DNA of 64,000 bases from Acidianus infernus. GTDB lineage: Archaea > Thermoproteota > Thermoprotei_A > Sulfolobales > Sulfolobaceae. Below the pieces are notes generated by a model that was given only the letters and a program-made list of their open reading frames with translations, did not search any database and was not told the DNA's origin. The stretch is from contig NZ_WFIY01000004.1 of assembly GCF_009729545.1 (NCBI RefSeq), positions 88,001 to 152,000 of the forward strand, given 5' to 3'. Position numbers and translations under genes: made by a program. Below are positions 36,269-47,806 of this stretch, piece after piece (positions within the stretch are counted from its first letter, which is position 1; every line of letters starts with the position of its first letter).

Positions 36269-38569
36269 ATGAATAGAAAATTAGTTATAGTACTATGGAT
36301 AATAGGAATTTTAATTGCTATCTTATTATCTTCACAATCATCAAATTATCTAAATTATAATGAAAACACAACAATCCCTCCCTCATATCCTGCAGCAAAA
36401 GCTCAAGAACTGCTCTCAGAATATTTTCACGGAGGAAACGTTAACAATTCTATCGACGTAGTTCTAATAAATTCCACTCCTCAAGAGGTTTACAAGGCTG
36501 TAAAAATAATAAATGAAATAAACGGAGTTTGTAAAACTGAAAGTATAATAAATGCTTATCTAGCATATGATGAAATACTAGGCAAAGAAATAAATTACAC
36601 CGGATATAACATAATTGAGGAAAATAAAGGAAATATCTCTCCTCAAGAATTAAAAGAAGAAATCTCTCAATATCTTCATATTCCCCTTTACTATGCTTGC
36701 CTTTTTAATATTTCACCTCAAAATTTATTAATTAAAAATGAAACCGCATTCTTCCTAATAACTCCGCCATCACAATTTATATCGACTTATGAAGCAAAAA
36801 ACGTTTCAGTAATTTTTGTTTACACAAAATACTGCCCAAATTATAATTTTAAGAATGGCACATATCCAGATGGAGAAATTTCTTGTCAAATACAAAGTAA
36901 ACTAAGTAAGTGCGGTTTTAATAATTTTTACTTAACCGGACCGGCTCCCTTAGTTCAAGAGTTAAGTAGCTCAGAAAGCCAGAGACAAGTAATAACCTTT
37001 GCTTTAGTTTTTATAGCACTCCTATTAATTACTGGAATTTACTTTAGAAGTATATTAGCTCCTATAATAACTCTTTCAATCATAGCGTTATCGGTAATTT
37101 TCGGAATGGCAATTGTAACACTTGTAGGAAAATTCTATCACCCAGTAGATTTCCAGGTTATTGAACCAATGATTTCAGTACTTTTAGGTATAGGAACAGA
37201 CTATAGTGTTTTTCTCCTAAGTAGGTTTAAAGAAGAACTTTCAAAAGGAAGGAATAAAGAAGAAGCAATGGAAATTTCCGTAAAGACTTCTGGAAAGGCA
37301 ATATTAATAAGTGGAAGCGCAGTAACCCTAGTCTTCCTTTCTCTATCGTTTATTCCATATTTACATACGTGGGGATTAACTATTGGCTTTTCCGTTCCAA
37401 TAACTGTATTAATTGCAGTAAGTCTATTACCAATAATATATGGAAAAATAGGCAGTAAGATCTTCTGGCCATCTCATTTGTCGTTCTCTGAAAATAAATC
37501 ACTCGGAAACATAGCTAGAATAACAATGAAAAAACCTAAGACGACTTTAGCAATCTCAGTAATTATAGGACTATTAGCATTAGCTTTCATATTAAGTGTA
37601 CCATTATCATTAGATTTTACCTCAGGTTTACCTAACATACCTGCAGTAAAAGGGTTAAAAATCCTAGAAAACGCATTTGGACAATCGTTTGTAAATCCTG
37701 TCTTAATAGTTTTTAATGAGTCATCAACTGTCATGAATTCTACTTACGTTAATACTTCATTACTTATTCAAATAGCCAAGATAGAGGAAAATATTTCAAA
37801 ATTAAGTGGAGTGAAGCAACTCATAGGTCCAGTACCCTGCAACTTTAACGGAACTATAACTCCAGAGATTTTACACCAAATTAGAGAAAATTTGGGTACC
37901 AATAATAAGACCCTATTAGTTACAGTAATAATGAATTACGGAACTTATACACAACAAGCCCAGAAACTTGTATTAACTATTCAAAAAATTGTTAAACCCT
38001 ATCATGGCTATGTTGGCGGAACAACTGCATCAGTAATTGACGCGTTAGATTATTTATTACCCTATTATGAGATGTTAATAATAATTTTACCAATAATTTT
38101 AATAATATCATTAACAGCCTTCTTAAGATCAATTAAAATCTCAATAGGTGCAGTAGGTACTATATTACTTAGCATAACCTTATCGTTGGCAATAATTTAC
38201 TTACTCTTTAGATCAGCTGACGGTATTCTATTCTTTATTCCGATTACAATATTCGTTCTAATGACAGGATTAGGTAATGACTATAGCATATTCATACTAA
38301 CAAGAGTAAAAGAGGAAATAGAAAAAGAGAGAAGTATAGAAAGCATAGTAAAGGCAATTTCAATATCTGCAGGAGCAGTTACTGCCCTAGGCGTCATATT
38401 AGCAGCATCATTTGGAGTCCTAGCAATAGATCCTATAAAACCGATAGCAGAATTAGGAATAGGAATTGCAATAGCTGCTCTTCTCGACACTTTTATTATA
38501 AGAATATTTATATATCCGGCTATATTAAAAATTGCATTAAAGTTAAACGAAACTATAAAGAGAAAATAA
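36269..38569 (+). CDS. MmpL/RND-superfamily transporter
   Basis: A 766-residue membrane protein with two halves. Each half has a TM1, a large extracytoplasmic loop and a five-TM bundle: ISVLLGIGTDYSVFLLSRFK near residue 310 and FVLMTGLGNDYSIFILTRVK near 665 hold the proton-relay Asp pair. This is the MmpL/HpnN-like class that moves lipids or large hydrophobic molecules. Many N-X-S/T sequons lie in the outer loops. A TATA-like TTTTTAACC lies upstream of ATG 36269. Confidence 0.9.
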   Translation: MNRKLVIVLWIIGILIAILLSSQSSNYLNYNENTTIPPSYPAAKAQELLSEYFHGGNVNNSIDVVLINSTPQEVYKAVKIINEINGVCKTESIINAYLAYDEILGKEINYTGYNIIEENKGNISPQELKEEISQYLHIPLYYACLFNISPQNLLIKNETAFFLITPPSQFISTYEAKNVSVIFVYTKYCPNYNFKNGTYPDGEISCQIQSKLSKCGFNNFYLTGPAPLVQELSSSESQRQVITFALVFIALLLITGIYFRSILAPIITLSIIALSVIFGMAIVTLVGKFYHPVDFQVIEPMISVLLGIGTDYSVFLLSRFKEELSKGRNKEEAMEISVKTSGKAILISGSAVTLVFLSLSFIPYLHTWGLTIGFSVPITVLIAVSLLPIIYGKIGSKIFWPSHLSFSENKSLGNIARITMKKPKTTLAISVIIGLLALAFILSVPLSLDFTSGLPNIPAVKGLKILENAFGQSFVNPVLIVFNESSTVMNSTYVNTSLLIQIAKIEENISKLSGVKQLIGPVPCNFNGTITPEILHQIRENLGTNNKTLLVTVIMNYGTYTQQAQKLVLTIQKIVKPYHGYVGGTTASVIDALDYLLPYYEMLIIILPIILIISLTAFLRSIKISIGAVGTILLSITLSLAIIYLLFRSADGILFFIPITIFVLMTGLGNDYSIFILTRVKEEIEKERSIESIVKAISISAGAVTALGVILAASFGVLAIDPIKPIAELGIGIAIAALLDTFIIRIFIYPAILKIALKLNETIKRK

Positions 38570-38810
38570 CAAGTTTAATTGAAAAGCCTTCTTCCTTTAA
38601 TCTTTTTATTTCCTTCATAACATTGCCTTTCTTTTCCTTCCTTATCAATAGTTTTTCTCCAGAATCTATATCATGAGATTTAAAATATTCCACGAATTTC
38701 CTATTCTGCAATAAAATAATATAAATGTCATAATCATCTTCTTTAAGTAATCTTTTAGCCTTAACTCTTTCTTCACGTGGAGCTTTTTTCCAGTTAATAA
38801 GCTTAACCAT
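38553..38810 (-). CDS. Small basic protein, unknown
   Basis: Encodes 85 residues: MVKLINWKKAPREERVKAKR at the N-terminus, then YIILLQNRKFVEYFKSHDID. It overlaps the MmpL gene end by 17 bases. On its strand TTTTTAAGA lies about 28 bases before the ATG, which supports a leaderless gene. Fold and function are not recognised. Confidence 0.5.
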   Translation of the reverse strand: MVKLINWKKAPREERVKAKRLLKEDDYDIYIILLQNRKFVEYFKSHDIDSGEKLLIRKEKKGNVMKEIKRLKEEGFSIKLVIFSL

Positions 38811-38886
38811 ATGTGAGATTCTTTAGAATTCTTAAAAATACTTTCCATAGGTTTAATTGTAAATTACTATATTCCTTTTTGAAGCT

Positions 38887-38910
38887 AGTATTATTAGTCA
38901 GAATAATACT
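38887..38910. terminator. Perfect 9-bp hairpin in an intergenic region
   Basis: AGTATTATT (38887-38895) and AATAATACT (38902-38910) form a perfect hairpin with a 6-base loop AGTCAG. It lies between the small basic gene and the ParA-like gene. No T-run follows, so a terminator role is uncertain; it may be an operator for the ParA-like gene 118 bases on. Confidence 0.3.
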
Positions 38911-39027
38911 GAGTGGGGAGTTTACTTATCAATAAAGCTTGCTAATGATAGAAATATTTCAATTAAATCATAAGATTTATATCATTTCAAATAAAAATAA
39001 ATAGATACTAGCACAACTTAAAATAAA

Positions 39028-39693
39028 ATGATTAGAATAACATTCGTGAGCCCTAAAGGTGGTGTAGGAAAATCAACAATAATTTATTATGTAGCAAAAC
39101 TGCTTAGTGACAAGTTCAAGACTCTTATAGTTGATTTAACTGACTCTGCAACATTAAGTAGACTTTTCGGGGTTCAAAATAACATACTTGCAGATAACGG
39201 TTATTTTGCGGATAAGGGAAACATAGGAGTAATATCGTTTTCTCGTATTTCTAATGACGAGACACTTGATTTAGAAAAAATTACACTAAGATATAAAGAA
39301 GTTTTAGGTGATTATAGCCTTGTCCTAGTGGAATATCCCATTCATTTTTATTCAAAATCAATAAAAACAGAGTATATGATCTTTAATTCCTTATTAAAAA
39401 CCAAAAATTACTTGTTCAGTGTTACTATTCCACAAGATATAGTAATAAAATCAACATTAAATTATACTTCATCTCTTATATCATACTTATCAAGCATAAA
39501 TAAGGATATTTATGATGAAGCTTTAATAATAAATATGATAAAAGACGACGAAACCAAAGATATAACCAGGTATCATAGCAATGTGTTTAGTATAAAATTC
39601 AATTATGATTTAATATTTAAGGGCTTCTATAACGTTAACCCTCCAAACGATTTTTTACAAATCTCAAAATTTATAGAAAATTTAATAGAATAA
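39028..39693 (+). CDS. Orphan ParA/MinD-like ATPase
   Basis: A 221-residue P-loop ATPase with a deviant Walker A, SPKGGVGKSTIIYYVAK (residues 8-24), and TLIVDLTDSATLSRLFG for switch I. The rest is divergent and the typical DxxP motif is not clear (LVEYPIHF may stand for it). No ParB or SegB-like gene is adjacent, so it may not be a chromosome or plasmid partition protein. A shorter relative lies at 53509. Confidence 0.8.
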   Translation: MIRITFVSPKGGVGKSTIIYYVAKLLSDKFKTLIVDLTDSATLSRLFGVQNNILADNGYFADKGNIGVISFSRISNDETLDLEKITLRYKEVLGDYSLVLVEYPIHFYSKSIKTEYMIFNSLLKTKNYLFSVTIPQDIVIKSTLNYTSSLISYLSSINKDIYDEALIINMIKDDETKDITRYHSNVFSIKFNYDLIFKGFYNVNPPNDFLQISKFIENLIE

Positions 39694-39759
39694 TTCATTC
39701 TCTCAAATTAGATCGGAGTATTTTCGCTTTTATATTATTATGAACATAGATTATCTATA

Positions 39760-41013
39760 ATGCTTAGGATTACTTCAGAATGGTCAAAACTTAGGACAGT
39801 ACTTGTCCACGAGCCTGGAATAGAAATGTTTTACGGAATCCTAGATCCAGATGCATTCCTCTACATGAGGAGGTTTAACATAGAGAAAGCAATAAATCAA
39901 CACAAGCAAATGGTTAATAAATTAAAAGAAATGGGCATAGAGGTATTAAAAATAAAAGAATTAATTAACGAGAAAGCAACAAGTGACAAGGAATTTAGGA
40001 AGCTACTAGAGAAAATTGCTTTGAATTACATAAAATATGAAGGAGATGGAAAAGCAGAAGAAAACCTATCTAGAGTTAAAAAAGACCTGGAAAAACTTGA
40101 TTCTAATACTTTATTTAATATCATTTTACTTAATCCAACAGTACTTTCTCATGAGGCATTAGGAACTAGCGAGGCAGTAACTAGAATCCTTAACGAGGAG
40201 CCGCTAGCTAATCTATATTTTACTAGAGATCAAGCTATAATTACAGATAAAGGAGTAGTAATAGGAAGAATGAGCAAAAGGATAAGAATGAGAGAAACTG
40301 AAATAATAAAATTAGTATTTCACGCCCTTTCTGAAAAGCCACTAAAGGAAATAAGTGAACCGGCATTCTTAGAAGGAGGAGATTACATGCCTTTTAAGGA
40401 TTTCGCGATTTTCGGAACTGGTGATAGAACTAGCATTTCAGGGATAATGCAGGCAATAGATTTTACAAACTTTAATGAGATCGTAATTGCATATAATCCA
40501 GAAATTGAGGAAACAGAAGACTACATGCTTACAATGCACCTAGATATGTATTTAAATTCACCTAAGGAGGGAGTAATTATTAGTAACTCTACAATTTTAA
40601 GCAAAACTTTAGCTCACATATATGAAAGAAAAGAAAACGGAATTTCGCTGAAAGAAAGAACAAATCTTTTAGAATTCTTCAAAAAGAAAGGATACAGAAT
40701 TCTTGAAATAAGCCTAGCAGAACAATTATCTTACGCAACAAATTTCCTCACTATAGAAAATGGTAGAATATTATCCCCTAAAGTAGCTAATAATATGATA
40801 AACATTATAGAATATCTAGAAAGAAAGGGATATAATAATTTGTTAAATGAAGTAAAAGAGGACTACAATAGGCATGTTGTAAATAACGATTTCTTCCCTA
40901 ATAGAAAAGATATAAAAGATGAAGGAATAGATTTCGAGGAGATTGACGTTTCAGAGCTCACAGGCGGCTTTGGTGGAATACATTGCATGACAATGCCAAT
41001 AAAAAGAGAATAA
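39760..41013 (+). CDS. arcA: Arginine deiminase
   Basis: A 417-residue guanidino-group-modifying enzyme that turns arginine into citrulline and ammonia. Catalytic motifs: NLYFTRDQA, SKRIRMRETE, FLEGGDYM (Glu/Asp), TMHLDMYL (His) and GGFGGIHCMTMPI with the nucleophile Cys near the C-terminus. No ornithine carbamoyltransferase or carbamate kinase gene is in the window. It could serve arginine catabolism or acid resistance by ammonia release. The PsiE-like gene overlaps its end by 31 bases. Confidence 0.92.
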   Translation: MLRITSEWSKLRTVLVHEPGIEMFYGILDPDAFLYMRRFNIEKAINQHKQMVNKLKEMGIEVLKIKELINEKATSDKEFRKLLEKIALNYIKYEGDGKAEENLSRVKKDLEKLDSNTLFNIILLNPTVLSHEALGTSEAVTRILNEEPLANLYFTRDQAIITDKGVVIGRMSKRIRMRETEIIKLVFHALSEKPLKEISEPAFLEGGDYMPFKDFAIFGTGDRTSISGIMQAIDFTNFNEIVIAYNPEIEETEDYMLTMHLDMYLNSPKEGVIISNSTILSKTLAHIYERKENGISLKERTNLLEFFKKKGYRILEISLAEQLSYATNFLTIENGRILSPKVANNMINIIEYLERKGYNNLLNEVKEDYNRHVVNNDFFPNRKDIKDEGIDFEEIDVSELTGGFGGIHCMTMPIKRE

Positions 41014-41459
41014 TCAAAACCTTGAGTTCCGAAAACTTAAGTAAATTAGTTATTAAGATAACATCCATAACTGTACAAATACTATTAATTATAGGCTTGA
41101 TAATAGTACTATTATATACAGTAACACAAACGATAGAGTCATTTCAAATAAGCCTAATAGATGTTGCCTCAATAATCTTAGAAAATTCTCTACTGATAAT
41201 TGTATTCCTAGAGGTTTACCTAAGTGTAGTAGACTTCTTCCACGGAAAAGGAAGGAGCGTAGTATACGTAATGGATGCTACGTTATCTTTCGTTCTAAGA
41301 GAAATAATAATAGGGATCCTTACAGGGAGTGTGACAGATATAGACCTATTAGCTATGAGCGGAGCAATAGGCATAATAGCTTCTGGAAGATTTTTATTAA
41401 CAAGCAGAAATCTTAGGCTAATTAGAAGAAGAAAAGTAAATAAAGAGAGAAGTAAATAA
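40983..41459 (+). CDS. PsiE-like membrane protein
   Basis: A 158-residue, four-TM protein. EVYLSVVDFFHGKGRSVVYV and SFVLREIIIGILTG follow the phosphate-starvation-inducible PsiE family. Function unknown. The ORF start at 40983 lies inside arcA (31-base overlap), and a later start is possible. It ends 8 bases before tRNA-Ala. Confidence 0.7.
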   Translation: MHDNANKKRIIKTLSSENLSKLVIKITSITVQILLIIGLIIVLLYTVTQTIESFQISLIDVASIILENSLLIIVFLEVYLSVVDFFHGKGRSVVYVMDATLSFVLREIIIGILTGSVTDIDLLAMSGAIGIIASGRFLLTSRNLRLIRRRKVNKERSK

Positions 41460-41466
41460 AGTACTT

Positions 41467-41595
<129 letters not shown>

Positions 41596-41655
41596 TTAAA
41601 GAAAAAGATGAGGAAGAAAACAATATTAGCTAAGAATTAATAATAAAAATCTATT

Positions 41656-43173
41656 TCACTTTCCTTCTTCTTTCTTTTTGCCTGGCTCCTCTTCTACCTT
41701 CTCTACCGCAGGCTTTTGTTCAGCTGGCAATGTTGCTAATAGGTCAGAGTATGCTACCTCACCGTGCATTGCGTAATCTCCAATCTGTAGCGTTTCTGGC
41801 GGAGCTCTTAATGGAATGAATAGTCCTATTAACTTCAATAAACCAAATGTAATTGCGAAATCATAAACGAACACTACTGCAGCAGCAAAAGCTTGTATGC
41901 CTAATTGATACCAGTTACCATATAATGCTCCACGAAGAGTAGGATCCACATATACCGTAACGTTGGGATCGGCAAATACTCCTGTTAGCAGACCGCCTAC
42001 AATACCGGCAATACCGTGGGTAGAAAATACGCCTAGGGTGTCATCAACTTTTAGCTTAGGTTCTAGCTTATATAGAGCCAACCACGGTATAGAGCCAGAG
42101 GCTATACCTATAATTATGGAATATAGCCCATTAACGTAACCTGCGGCTGGCGTAATTGCAACTAAACCAGTTATTGCACCGCTAGTAGCTCCCACTAATG
42201 TAGGCTTCTTAAAGAAAGCCATATCCATTAGCATCCAAGTAACGGCACTTACTGCAGTAGCAATGTTAGTATTTAATACAGCTATTGCAGCATCAATAGT
42301 AGCTCCTCCAGGGTCACCTCCGTTAAATCCATCCCAACCAAGCCAAATTAAGCCGGCCCCTGCTAATATTAGAGGTAGACTATGAGCTTCTAGTTTTCTC
42401 TCAGAAGCTAATCTAGGTCCTACAGCTAAAGCTGCAGCCAATGCTCCTACTCCAGCATCAACGTGTATGACATAACCTCCGCTGAAGTCTACTGCTCCTA
42501 ATTGATTTAACCATCCTCCAGCAAATAGCCAATATGCTACTGGGCTATATACTAATAAAGACCAAAATGGTACAAAGACCATCCAGGCTTTAAAGTTCAT
42601 TCTTTCTAAAACACCGCCTGCAAGAAGTACTGGAGTTATTGCTGCAAAGACAAATTGGAAGAATATGTAGGTAGACGTAGGAATATTGAGCATACTATTA
42701 GATGGGCCATAAACTGTTTGAGAAGCTTCATAGGTTCCTGGCCATGCAGGCAATGGAGTTCCCAATATTCCATAACCATTTATAACTAATGTAGGCTTTC
42801 CAAAGCCAAAATTATAACCTGCTATCATCCATACTACTAAAACTATAGAAAATGCGTAAAATACCATTAGTGCACTATTTACAGCATATTTTTTCTTAGA
42901 CAATCCTGCATAATACAATGCAACGCCTGGCACACTTTGCAAACCTACAAAAGTTGCCGCTGTTAGCATCCAAGCGTTACTACCTAAGCTTAGCCAAGAT
43001 GGAACAGACGCTGGTGGATAGTCAGAAGTTCTATTTGCTAATGCTGCTATAGACTGATTTAACGATTGTATTTCTTGAGTAACATTAGTAGTTGAGGCAG
43101 ATGTTATTATCATTAATATGAATGGAATTACAAAAATACCTAAACTAATTATTTTTAGGTATTTCGTGTCCAT
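41656..43173 (-). CDS. amt: Ammonium transporter (Amt)
   Basis: A 505-residue membrane channel with 11-12 TM. The twin His sites are present in YVIHVDAGVGALAAALAVG and FSTHGIAGIVGGLLTG. An N-terminal extension with a signal-like TM and a Ser/Thr/Asn-rich loop precedes LSLGSNAWMLTAATFVG. The C-terminus ends in a long Lys/Glu tail. It takes up NH4+/NH3. No GlnK gene is adjacent. On its strand TTTATACTT lies about 28 bases before the ATG. Confidence 0.95.
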   Translation of the reverse strand: MDTKYLKIISLGIFVIPFILMIITSASTTNVTQEIQSLNQSIAALANRTSDYPPASVPSWLSLGSNAWMLTAATFVGLQSVPGVALYYAGLSKKKYAVNSALMVFYAFSIVLVVWMIAGYNFGFGKPTLVINGYGILGTPLPAWPGTYEASQTVYGPSNSMLNIPTSTYIFFQFVFAAITPVLLAGGVLERMNFKAWMVFVPFWSLLVYSPVAYWLFAGGWLNQLGAVDFSGGYVIHVDAGVGALAAALAVGPRLASERKLEAHSLPLILAGAGLIWLGWDGFNGGDPGGATIDAAIAVLNTNIATAVSAVTWMLMDMAFFKKPTLVGATSGAITGLVAITPAAGYVNGLYSIIIGIASGSIPWLALYKLEPKLKVDDTLGVFSTHGIAGIVGGLLTGVFADPNVTVYVDPTLRGALYGNWYQLGIQAFAAAVVFVYDFAITFGLLKLIGLFIPLRAPPETLQIGDYAMHGEVAYSDLLATLPAEQKPAVEKVEEEPGKKKEEGK

Positions 43174-43385
43174 TCTCTATCAGACAAAAGAAAGTATAAA
43201 CTGAATAAAAGCAATTCTAATAATCTGCATAAATACTTTTTAATAGTATATTCTATTTATTTAACACTTTGCTTTTCTCACATGCTAAAAGAAGGAAAAA
43301 ATATAAAAAGATTTCATTATATTCTCTTACTAGTATAATTCGTGTTTTATCCTATTTAAAGAATAAAAGATCTGTATATACATTT

Positions 43386-44399
43386 TTATAGAACTTTCAA
43401 GCCATTACCGGTTAGCACTAAAACACTGATGCCTTCTGGCTTACTTTTCTTATATGCAGAGTAAACTGTTGCAGAACTATATTCTACAAGCAAACCTTTC
43501 CTTGCTAACTCCTTCCAAGAGTCTAAAATTTCTTCGTCATTAACTACTATGCAATCGCCATAATTTCTTATAACCTCTGTCATCTCAGGTAAAAGGAAAG
43601 GATTGGTAGAAACTAGTGCGTCAGCAATAGACGTTACTTTTTCTGGTGGGGTATATTTTATTCCCTTGACTTTAGAGCAAAGAGGCATCACTTGCTCAGT
43701 TTGAACTGCTATTATATTAGGAATTTTTGCTATTATACCTTGATTAAACATATGCCTAAACCCTTCTAAAACTCCAAGTAATAAAGTACCTGCAGATGTA
43801 GGCAAAAATACATTATCTGGGGCCCTCCAACCTAGATCCCTTACAATTTCATAAGCTAAAGATCTTATACCGTCTCTAAACTGAGGCTGAAGAACATGTG
43901 AAGCATAATAGTAGGGAGAATTTTCAGCAGCCTTTGCTACTTCTTCCCTGCTTCCTTCAACTTTTACTACTTCTGCACCATAGCTTTCTATTTGCTTTAA
44001 TTTATTCCCTCTAGCGGTTGATGGAACAAATATTTTAACAAGCATTCCGGCGGCAGAACCATAGGCAGCAATAGAAGCTCCAGCGTTACCAGAAGAATCC
44101 TCCGATATCGCCTTTATTCCGTTCTCTGCTAAATACGAAATTAAAGTTACAGAACCTCTATCCTTGTAAGAACCCGTAGGATTAAGAAAATCCAACTTAA
44201 AATACATATCGCCATTTTTTATCATAGGCGTATTCCATTCTCCTAAAGAAATCCAAGACTTTATGTAAGGAAAATTATCTCTTAAGTTTTTAGAGAAAGG
44301 CAAATCTTCAATTTCAACTTTAAATGGTCCTCCGCATCTTTTGCAACGCAATTCTAAGCCTTCCCTTTCTTTGCCACAACGCATGCAAACTTGTCTCAT
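43386..44399 (-). CDS. thrC: Threonine synthase-like PLP enzyme
   Basis: About 337 residues. Starts with a zinc-ribbon MRQVCMRCGKE...LRCKRCGG, then the fold type II PLP domain: LDFLNPTGSYKDRGSVTLIS with the PLP Lys, SSGNAGASIAAYGSAAG, PTSAGTLLLG. It makes threonine from O-phosphohomoserine, though a cysteate- or pyridoxal-lyase relative cannot be excluded. I chose ATG 44399 over the longer ORF start at 44450, because TTAATAAAC lies about 30 bases upstream and the ribbon begins there. Confidence 0.85.
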   Translation of the reverse strand: MRQVCMRCGKEREGLELRCKRCGGPFKVEIEDLPFSKNLRDNFPYIKSWISLGEWNTPMIKNGDMYFKLDFLNPTGSYKDRGSVTLISYLAENGIKAISEDSSGNAGASIAAYGSAAGMLVKIFVPSTARGNKLKQIESYGAEVVKVEGSREEVAKAAENSPYYYASHVLQPQFRDGIRSLAYEIVRDLGWRAPDNVFLPTSAGTLLLGVLEGFRHMFNQGIIAKIPNIIAVQTEQVMPLCSKVKGIKYTPPEKVTSIADALVSTNPFLLPEMTEVIRNYGDCIVVNDEEILDSWKELARKGLLVEYSSATVYSAYKKSKPEGISVLVLTGNGLKVL

Positions 44400-44940
44400 G
44401 AAAAGAGATGAGGAAGAAAGTTTATTAATACTTGTGAGCGAAAAAGTCATTCCAATTTACGCCAAGGGATATTTTACTATAGCCAGAAACGGTAAAGGAC
44501 TGTTTATATCAACTTTTTATTATTATGATAAGGAAGGATATTATGCCTCACTAGACAAGGAGAAACTCGAGGAGGAAAAAGAAAAATTGAAAGAAAATAT
44601 GCAGTATTATCTCAATCAAGAAACCCTGAGGATTAACAGAAGGAGAGTAAACGAGAAAGTGAGCAAGGTAGAAATAAACTTGTTAAGCGTCAATTACCCT
44701 ATGATAGATTTTTACATTACCTTCAAGGCGAGATTAAAGTTAGGATATAATCTGTATGAAGATATATACGAAAATGAAGTTACTGAATACCCATTCGAAG
44801 CAGTTTACGTCTTCCCTGGAAAAATTCTGTCCGCAAGAATAAGAGGTGAAGTGAGTATCAAAGACAATATAGCGATAGTAAAAGTTAAGAAAGGCATGAA
44901 AACTGGTAAAAGAGAAATATTCGCGTTCAGAGTAATATAA
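44398..44940 (+). CDS. Protein of unknown function, divergent from thrC
   Basis: Up to 180 residues with an alpha/beta pattern, one Glu/Lys coiled stretch (LDKEKLEEEKEKLKENMQYY) and a C-terminal domain of strands. No known motif. The start is uncertain: ATG 44398 overlaps the thrC start codon on the other strand (CATG, 44397-44400), and GTG 44434 (MSEKVIPIYAKGYF) is an alternative. Confidence 0.6.
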   Translation: MKRDEEESLLILVSEKVIPIYAKGYFTIARNGKGLFISTFYYYDKEGYYASLDKEKLEEEKEKLKENMQYYLNQETLRINRRRVNEKVSKVEINLLSVNYPMIDFYITFKARLKLGYNLYEDIYENEVTEYPFEAVYVFPGKILSARIRGEVSIKDNIAIVKVKKGMKTGKREIFAFRVI

Positions 44941-45056
44941 GTCGTATAGAAATTGAGCAAAATTCAATTTTTATATAATTTAAGAATATTTGATACCGAA
45001 TTCAATTTTACCATGGTAAAAGCCCCGTGCTTAAAATGACAAGCAAAGGACATTAT

Positions 45057-45303
<247 letters not shown>

Positions 45304-45343
45304 ATTCTGTATCTTCTCTTAAAATATTTTAAAACTTTTTCTA

Positions 45344-45419
<76 letters not shown>

Positions 45420-45456
45420 TACGCTTTATTATTTACTTTTATTCTTAATATTTTTG

Positions 45457-46173
45457 ATGGCTAGTGATTACGTAATAGAGTTAATAGCAAAGAGGATTGC
45501 AGGCGATATAGTATGGAGTTCTAACATAGGTTTATCAATGAAAAAATGGAGGGAGATGTTTGGAATTTCTCAGTCTGAACTTGCAAGAGTCCTTGGAATC
45601 TCACAAACGGTTATTGCAGATTACGAAAGAGGTAGAAGACAGCCTGGAAGTGCATTTGTAAAGAAGTTTGTGCAAGGTTTAATAGAGATAGACGAAAGAA
45701 GAGGATTCAAAGTAATCTCAGAATTAAGTAAGTCATTTACTTTAAATTTTCCATTTATAATAGATATGAGAGATTTCGAAACTCCAATATGTTTTGATGA
45801 ATTAACAATAGCAGTTGACGGAATTCCTTTGAATTCTACAATTAATCTTAAGAAGATTTACGGTTACGTTGTAGTAGATAGTTTAGCTGCAATTACCACA
45901 TTAAGCGGGATGGAGTTTTACCAATTTTTATCCTTAGTTTTTAATAGAGTAATAGTCTTCACTAAAGTAACCAGTGGAAGATCGCCAATAATAGCGTTAA
46001 AAATTTCTCCAGTTAAGCCCGACGTGATAGTACTTCATAGGCCTTTAAAAATGGATCCGCTTTCTATAGATCTTGCAGATAAGGAAGGAATAAACATTAT
46101 AATCTCTACTAAGAGAAATGAGGGGGAATTAATTAAATCCCTTAGGACTCTTGTCCATTCAAAATCATTATAG
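45457..46173 (+). CDS. HTH (XRE/Cro) transcriptional regulator, archaeal COG1395-like
   Basis: About 238 residues. The N-terminal HTH is SMKKWREMFGISQSELARVL then GISQTVIADYERGRRQPGSA. The C-terminal 150 residues form a conserved archaeal domain with unknown ligand. ATG 45457 follows TTG 45454 in frame; TTTATTATTTAC upstream is a plausible TATA region, giving a leaderless start. Divergent from tRNA-Pro. Ends overlapping the NAC gene by 32 bases. Confidence 0.85.
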   Translation: MASDYVIELIAKRIAGDIVWSSNIGLSMKKWREMFGISQSELARVLGISQTVIADYERGRRQPGSAFVKKFVQGLIEIDERRGFKVISELSKSFTLNFPFIIDMRDFETPICFDELTIAVDGIPLNSTINLKKIYGYVVVDSLAAITTLSGMEFYQFLSLVFNRVIVFTKVTSGRSPIIALKISPVKPDVIVLHRPLKMDPLSIDLADKEGINIIISTKRNEGELIKSLRTLVHSKSL

Positions 46174-46486
46174 CTTTTGCTATATCTCCATTGGCTTTAA
46201 CTAAAGCTTCCCTTACCTCATTTTCTGGTTTTCCAGTTTGTTCCATGATAAATTTAACATCTTCATCCTTAATTTCTACTTTCTGCTGTGCACCTTTCTT
46301 TTCAACTTTTGTCTCTCCTCCAGAGACTACTATTGCTTCTTGTCCAGCAAAACTAGTTCTCATTACCATTGGGGATTCTATTGTTATTATTTCGTCTGGA
46401 GTTTCTATTGTAACCCTCAACGCGTCTATCTTCTCTGCTTTAATCCCCATCCTTTGAAGAGCTTTAAGATCTTTTGGAACTTTCAT
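46142..46486 (-). CDS. nac: Nascent polypeptide-associated complex protein (archaeal NAC)
   Basis: A 114-residue homologue of the NAC alpha subunit. N-terminal MKVPKDLKALQRMGIKAEKI, central NAC beta-barrel, and C-terminal UBA domain EVREALVKANGDIAKAIMIL. It binds ribosomes and emerging chains as a homodimer. Convergent with the HTH gene. Confidence 0.95.
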   Translation of the reverse strand: MKVPKDLKALQRMGIKAEKIDALRVTIETPDEIITIESPMVMRTSFAGQEAIVVSGGETKVEKKGAQQKVEIKDEDVKFIMEQTGKPENEVREALVKANGDIAKAIMILNGQES

Positions 46487-46540
46487 AATTTAATATTATA
46501 TAGGACAAACTTATTATTTGCGGTTAACAATGTTTACCAA

Positions 46541-47802
<1,262 letters not shown>

Positions 47803-47806
<4 letters not shown>

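Noticed and set aside
46238..46540. 101-codon N-terminal extension of aCPSF2
   Set aside because: It is antisense to the NAC gene, rich in Phe/Tyr/Cys, and the conserved protein starts at ATG 46541.
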